A stretch of 64,000 nucleotides of DNA from Cardiocondyla obscurior (Eukaryota; Arthropoda; Insecta; Hymenoptera; Formicidae): contig NC_091875.1 in the NCBI RefSeq assembly GCF_019399895.1, forward strand, positions 5,270,001 through 5,334,000, written 5' to 3'. The notes under the pieces were generated by a model, which ran no database searches, was not told where the DNA came from, and saw only the letters and a program-made list of their open reading frames with translations. Shown here piece after piece: positions 61,738-64,000 of the stretch. Positions within the stretch are counted from its first letter, which is position 1. Each line of letters starts with the position of its first letter. The position numbers were made by a program, and so were the translations under genes.

Positions 61738-64000
61738 GTACGCTTAATATATCGCCCTCCAGCATCCCGAGTGGCTGAAACGCGCGTTTCTCGTGTACTA
61801 ATAGATTTCGATTATATGACGCATCGATGACGCTATACGAATATTGACACCGAGAGCTGACTGTGCGATATCATCGCGGAATCAAACGGCAAGTTTCCCG
61901 AGAAAAGCTTAGTCCCGTGAAAAACGATTTGATTTTAGTCAACCAGTTTTATGCAACACGAACACTTAAATCTTAGACTAAAATATTTAATCGTAATTTT
62001 ATCGATGGAATTTTCGAATTTATTTCAGTCTTCTTTTCTTTTTTTTTTTTTTTTCCTTAATTTATTTCTTTGCAAAAATATTGTCCGCTGACTGGGGGGA
62101 GAAAAGAACGGGGAAAATATAGTGGCAATACGGCAAATACATTTTTTTCTTCCGCTCGCTTGCAGATCTATCTCCATTATCGGATCGAGTCTTTCGAACG
62201 GAGACTGCTCTCGATATTCCGCAAGACAGATTTTTCATTAAGATTTATGTACCGCCGAGAATACGACCGGTAATTTTTCAATTCCGTTCGCAGCAAAACC
62301 GTAATGAAATATTGCGTGGGATTTAATGCACCCGAAATGCTTCTACAATTTAGAAATGGGGAAAAGCCCACCCTCGCTACCGTTCTCGTTTACGCGCGCG
62401 TAGTTTATCGCGCGTCAATCTGTTATTTATCAACTAACGTAGGCACCTAATAGTGGCAATAATATTTTACTATAAGGATGCCTTATAAGCGAAATTTGCG
62501 ATGAATTTTTCTCGTGAGATAAATTTTCTGGTAAAGCGTGCATAAATATTTGTTATTCCCGCATACTTAATGAGCAATGCGAAATAAAAAAAAATATAAA
62601 AAAATTAAAAAATGCTCATCGCCCTCGCTATATGCAAATTTGTCATGATATAAAGCTTGCGCGCTTGGAAATATGCTAATTCACGCCGACGTCGTTTTGT
62701 GAGCTCTCGATATTCAGTGCTGTCGGTCCTCCTTCACGCCTGTCGACTATTTCTTGCTTAAGCCGAGATTACCCAAGCTAGATTAACTTTATTCAGAGGT
62801 GCATTGTGCATTTTTTGGTATTTTCTTTGGTATATTCTTCTTTTAAATCAAAATGCCTTTAAGGGAAAGTGTCTTCGCATTACGCTATTTTTTTTTTTTT
62901 AATAAGAACATATACGCACGTACAACATATTTTTAATAATTAGTTTCAAACGCGACCGTTCGAATACTTTTATTACTTACTACGTATCCAATATTAATTT
63001 AAATCTACCACGAGATTGTAACTCGTGAACACGTTGCGGTGGTCATCGATAAAATTCATTATTAGCCGTAATAAATTTTTAAAAAATGAAAACAATTACT
63101 ATAACTTCGTACTTTACCGCTGAAAATTATTACATGTGAAACAGTCTTCTTTAACGTAGAAGAAGCAAAAGTAAATGATGCGCTCTGTAATATCTAGTAT
63201 TTATGAATAATGTATCGTTATAATTAATATTCAATTTCTGTTGTGATTGTCAATAAATATCAGTAATTACAAAACACATTGTTGATATTATGGAAGAGTT
63301 TGTTAATTATTTAAACTAATTAAATTATTAAATAATAAATTTTAATTAATAATTTGCCGAAGTTTTTGTTACCGACATCTTTTCAATTTATTATTGAATA
63401 TGAAAAAGAAACAAAAGGTATAAAAGCAATTTAAAATATAATGTGTAGCAATGAAAAGCAACGATATCGCTTCGTTTTTATAAACCATCGTTCGTTACGC
63501 GATTTAAAATACATAAAAAAACGTCGAGACATAAATTTCCAATTATTTTAAATATTATTATAAGCATGCTTACAAGAATACATATATACCTGACAGTTTC
63601 ACATATGCTCTTACAGAAAGAAATAGCTTTCCACTAATGAACATTTTAGTGACACACGTAATAAAAGTACTCGACACGTTTGATAGTTTTGCATTATTGT
63701 TGTAATTTAAAACGTGAAACGAATTTTAATGCAATATGTCATTTAGTGCGAAATGCAAATTTTCAATACGCGACAAATTGTAAAGTACGTGAACCGTTAT
63801 TTGCTTCTGAACTAAATGATTCGCGTCGAAACATTTAATTAAAAAAATATTCTTCTCTCTGGAAAATAATCTCGCGTAACGATCCATTCACGGAGGTGCT
63901 TTAAATAATTCAGATTTCTTTTTTTTTTATATATATATTACGTTCGAATGTGTTAGAAGTGAATAATCTTCGACTCGGCTGGCTTCGAAATATTCGACGG
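61738..64000. other. Noncoding stretch, AT-rich
   Basis: No exon could be supported. An acceptor-like CGCTTGCAG at 62157-62165 and a donor-like GTAATT at 62271 bracket an open stretch, but its translation (Tyr-Leu-His-Tyr-Arg and similar) does not continue the Ig domain. Octamer-like ATGCAAAT occurs near 62633. From about 62560 to 63960 the sequence is strongly AT-rich. Confidence 0.45.

Noticed and set aside
62166..62270. Possible next Ig exon after a good CTTGCAG acceptor, with an Asn-Gly-Asp-Cys-Ser reading in one frame
   Set aside because: That frame meets a stop soon after and the phase-0 frame is not Ig-like; judged a coincidence.

Overview
The window looks like nuclear DNA from an insect, most likely a hymenopteran such as an ant. 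It is a mosaic of AT-rich stretches and GC-rich, CpG-dense islands, full of homopolymer and dinucleotide tracts. It has no operon structure, and almost no stretch resembles a conserved protein. This assignment is inferred from composition and from the style of the one convincing exon, not from a species match. I see no bacterial or phage genes, rRNA, convincing tRNA, CRISPR array or intact transposase.

The best-supported coding sequence is one short internal exon on the + strand (56696-56823). It encodes the start of an immunoglobulin domain, with a B-strand cysteine and a C-strand tryptophan in a Trp-Gln-Lys-Asp context. It is probably the first Ig domain of a cell-adhesion protein of the Kirre/nephrin type, just after the signal peptide. 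No other exon of this gene could be placed with confidence. Most of the window may therefore be large introns and upstream regulatory DNA of this gene. A second, weaker candidate exon lies on the - strand near 54236-54406 and ends at a near-consensus splice donor.

Layout: 1-2341 is noncoding. 2342-3492 is a CpG-rich block with a tandem duplication of about 0.3 kb, YY1/Pho-like GCCAT motifs, two TATA-like boxes and a possible noncoding first exon ending in a GTAAGG donor. 3493-54235 is long noncoding sequence with microsatellites, poly(A/T) tracts, a diverged duplicated segment at 32.1/32.8 kb, a 19-base palindrome at 44.6 kb and one short inverted-repeat transposon at 47.4 kb. 54236-56823 holds the - strand candidate exon, a second copy of the same transposon family at 55.1 kb and the Ig exon. 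56824-64000 is noncoding again and contains a duplicated block near 61.2 and 61.7 kb whose only well-preserved part is a compound homeodomain/POU-like plus E-box-like core.

The best leads are: (1) the two-member, TA-flanked inverted-repeat element family; (2) the duplicated 61.2/61.7 kb core, which looks like a conserved regulatory module; (3) the candidate promoter at 2.3-3.5 kb; and (4) the unrecognised - strand exon. The many medium-length open frames in the GC-rich blocks do not look like proteins and are treated as chance.
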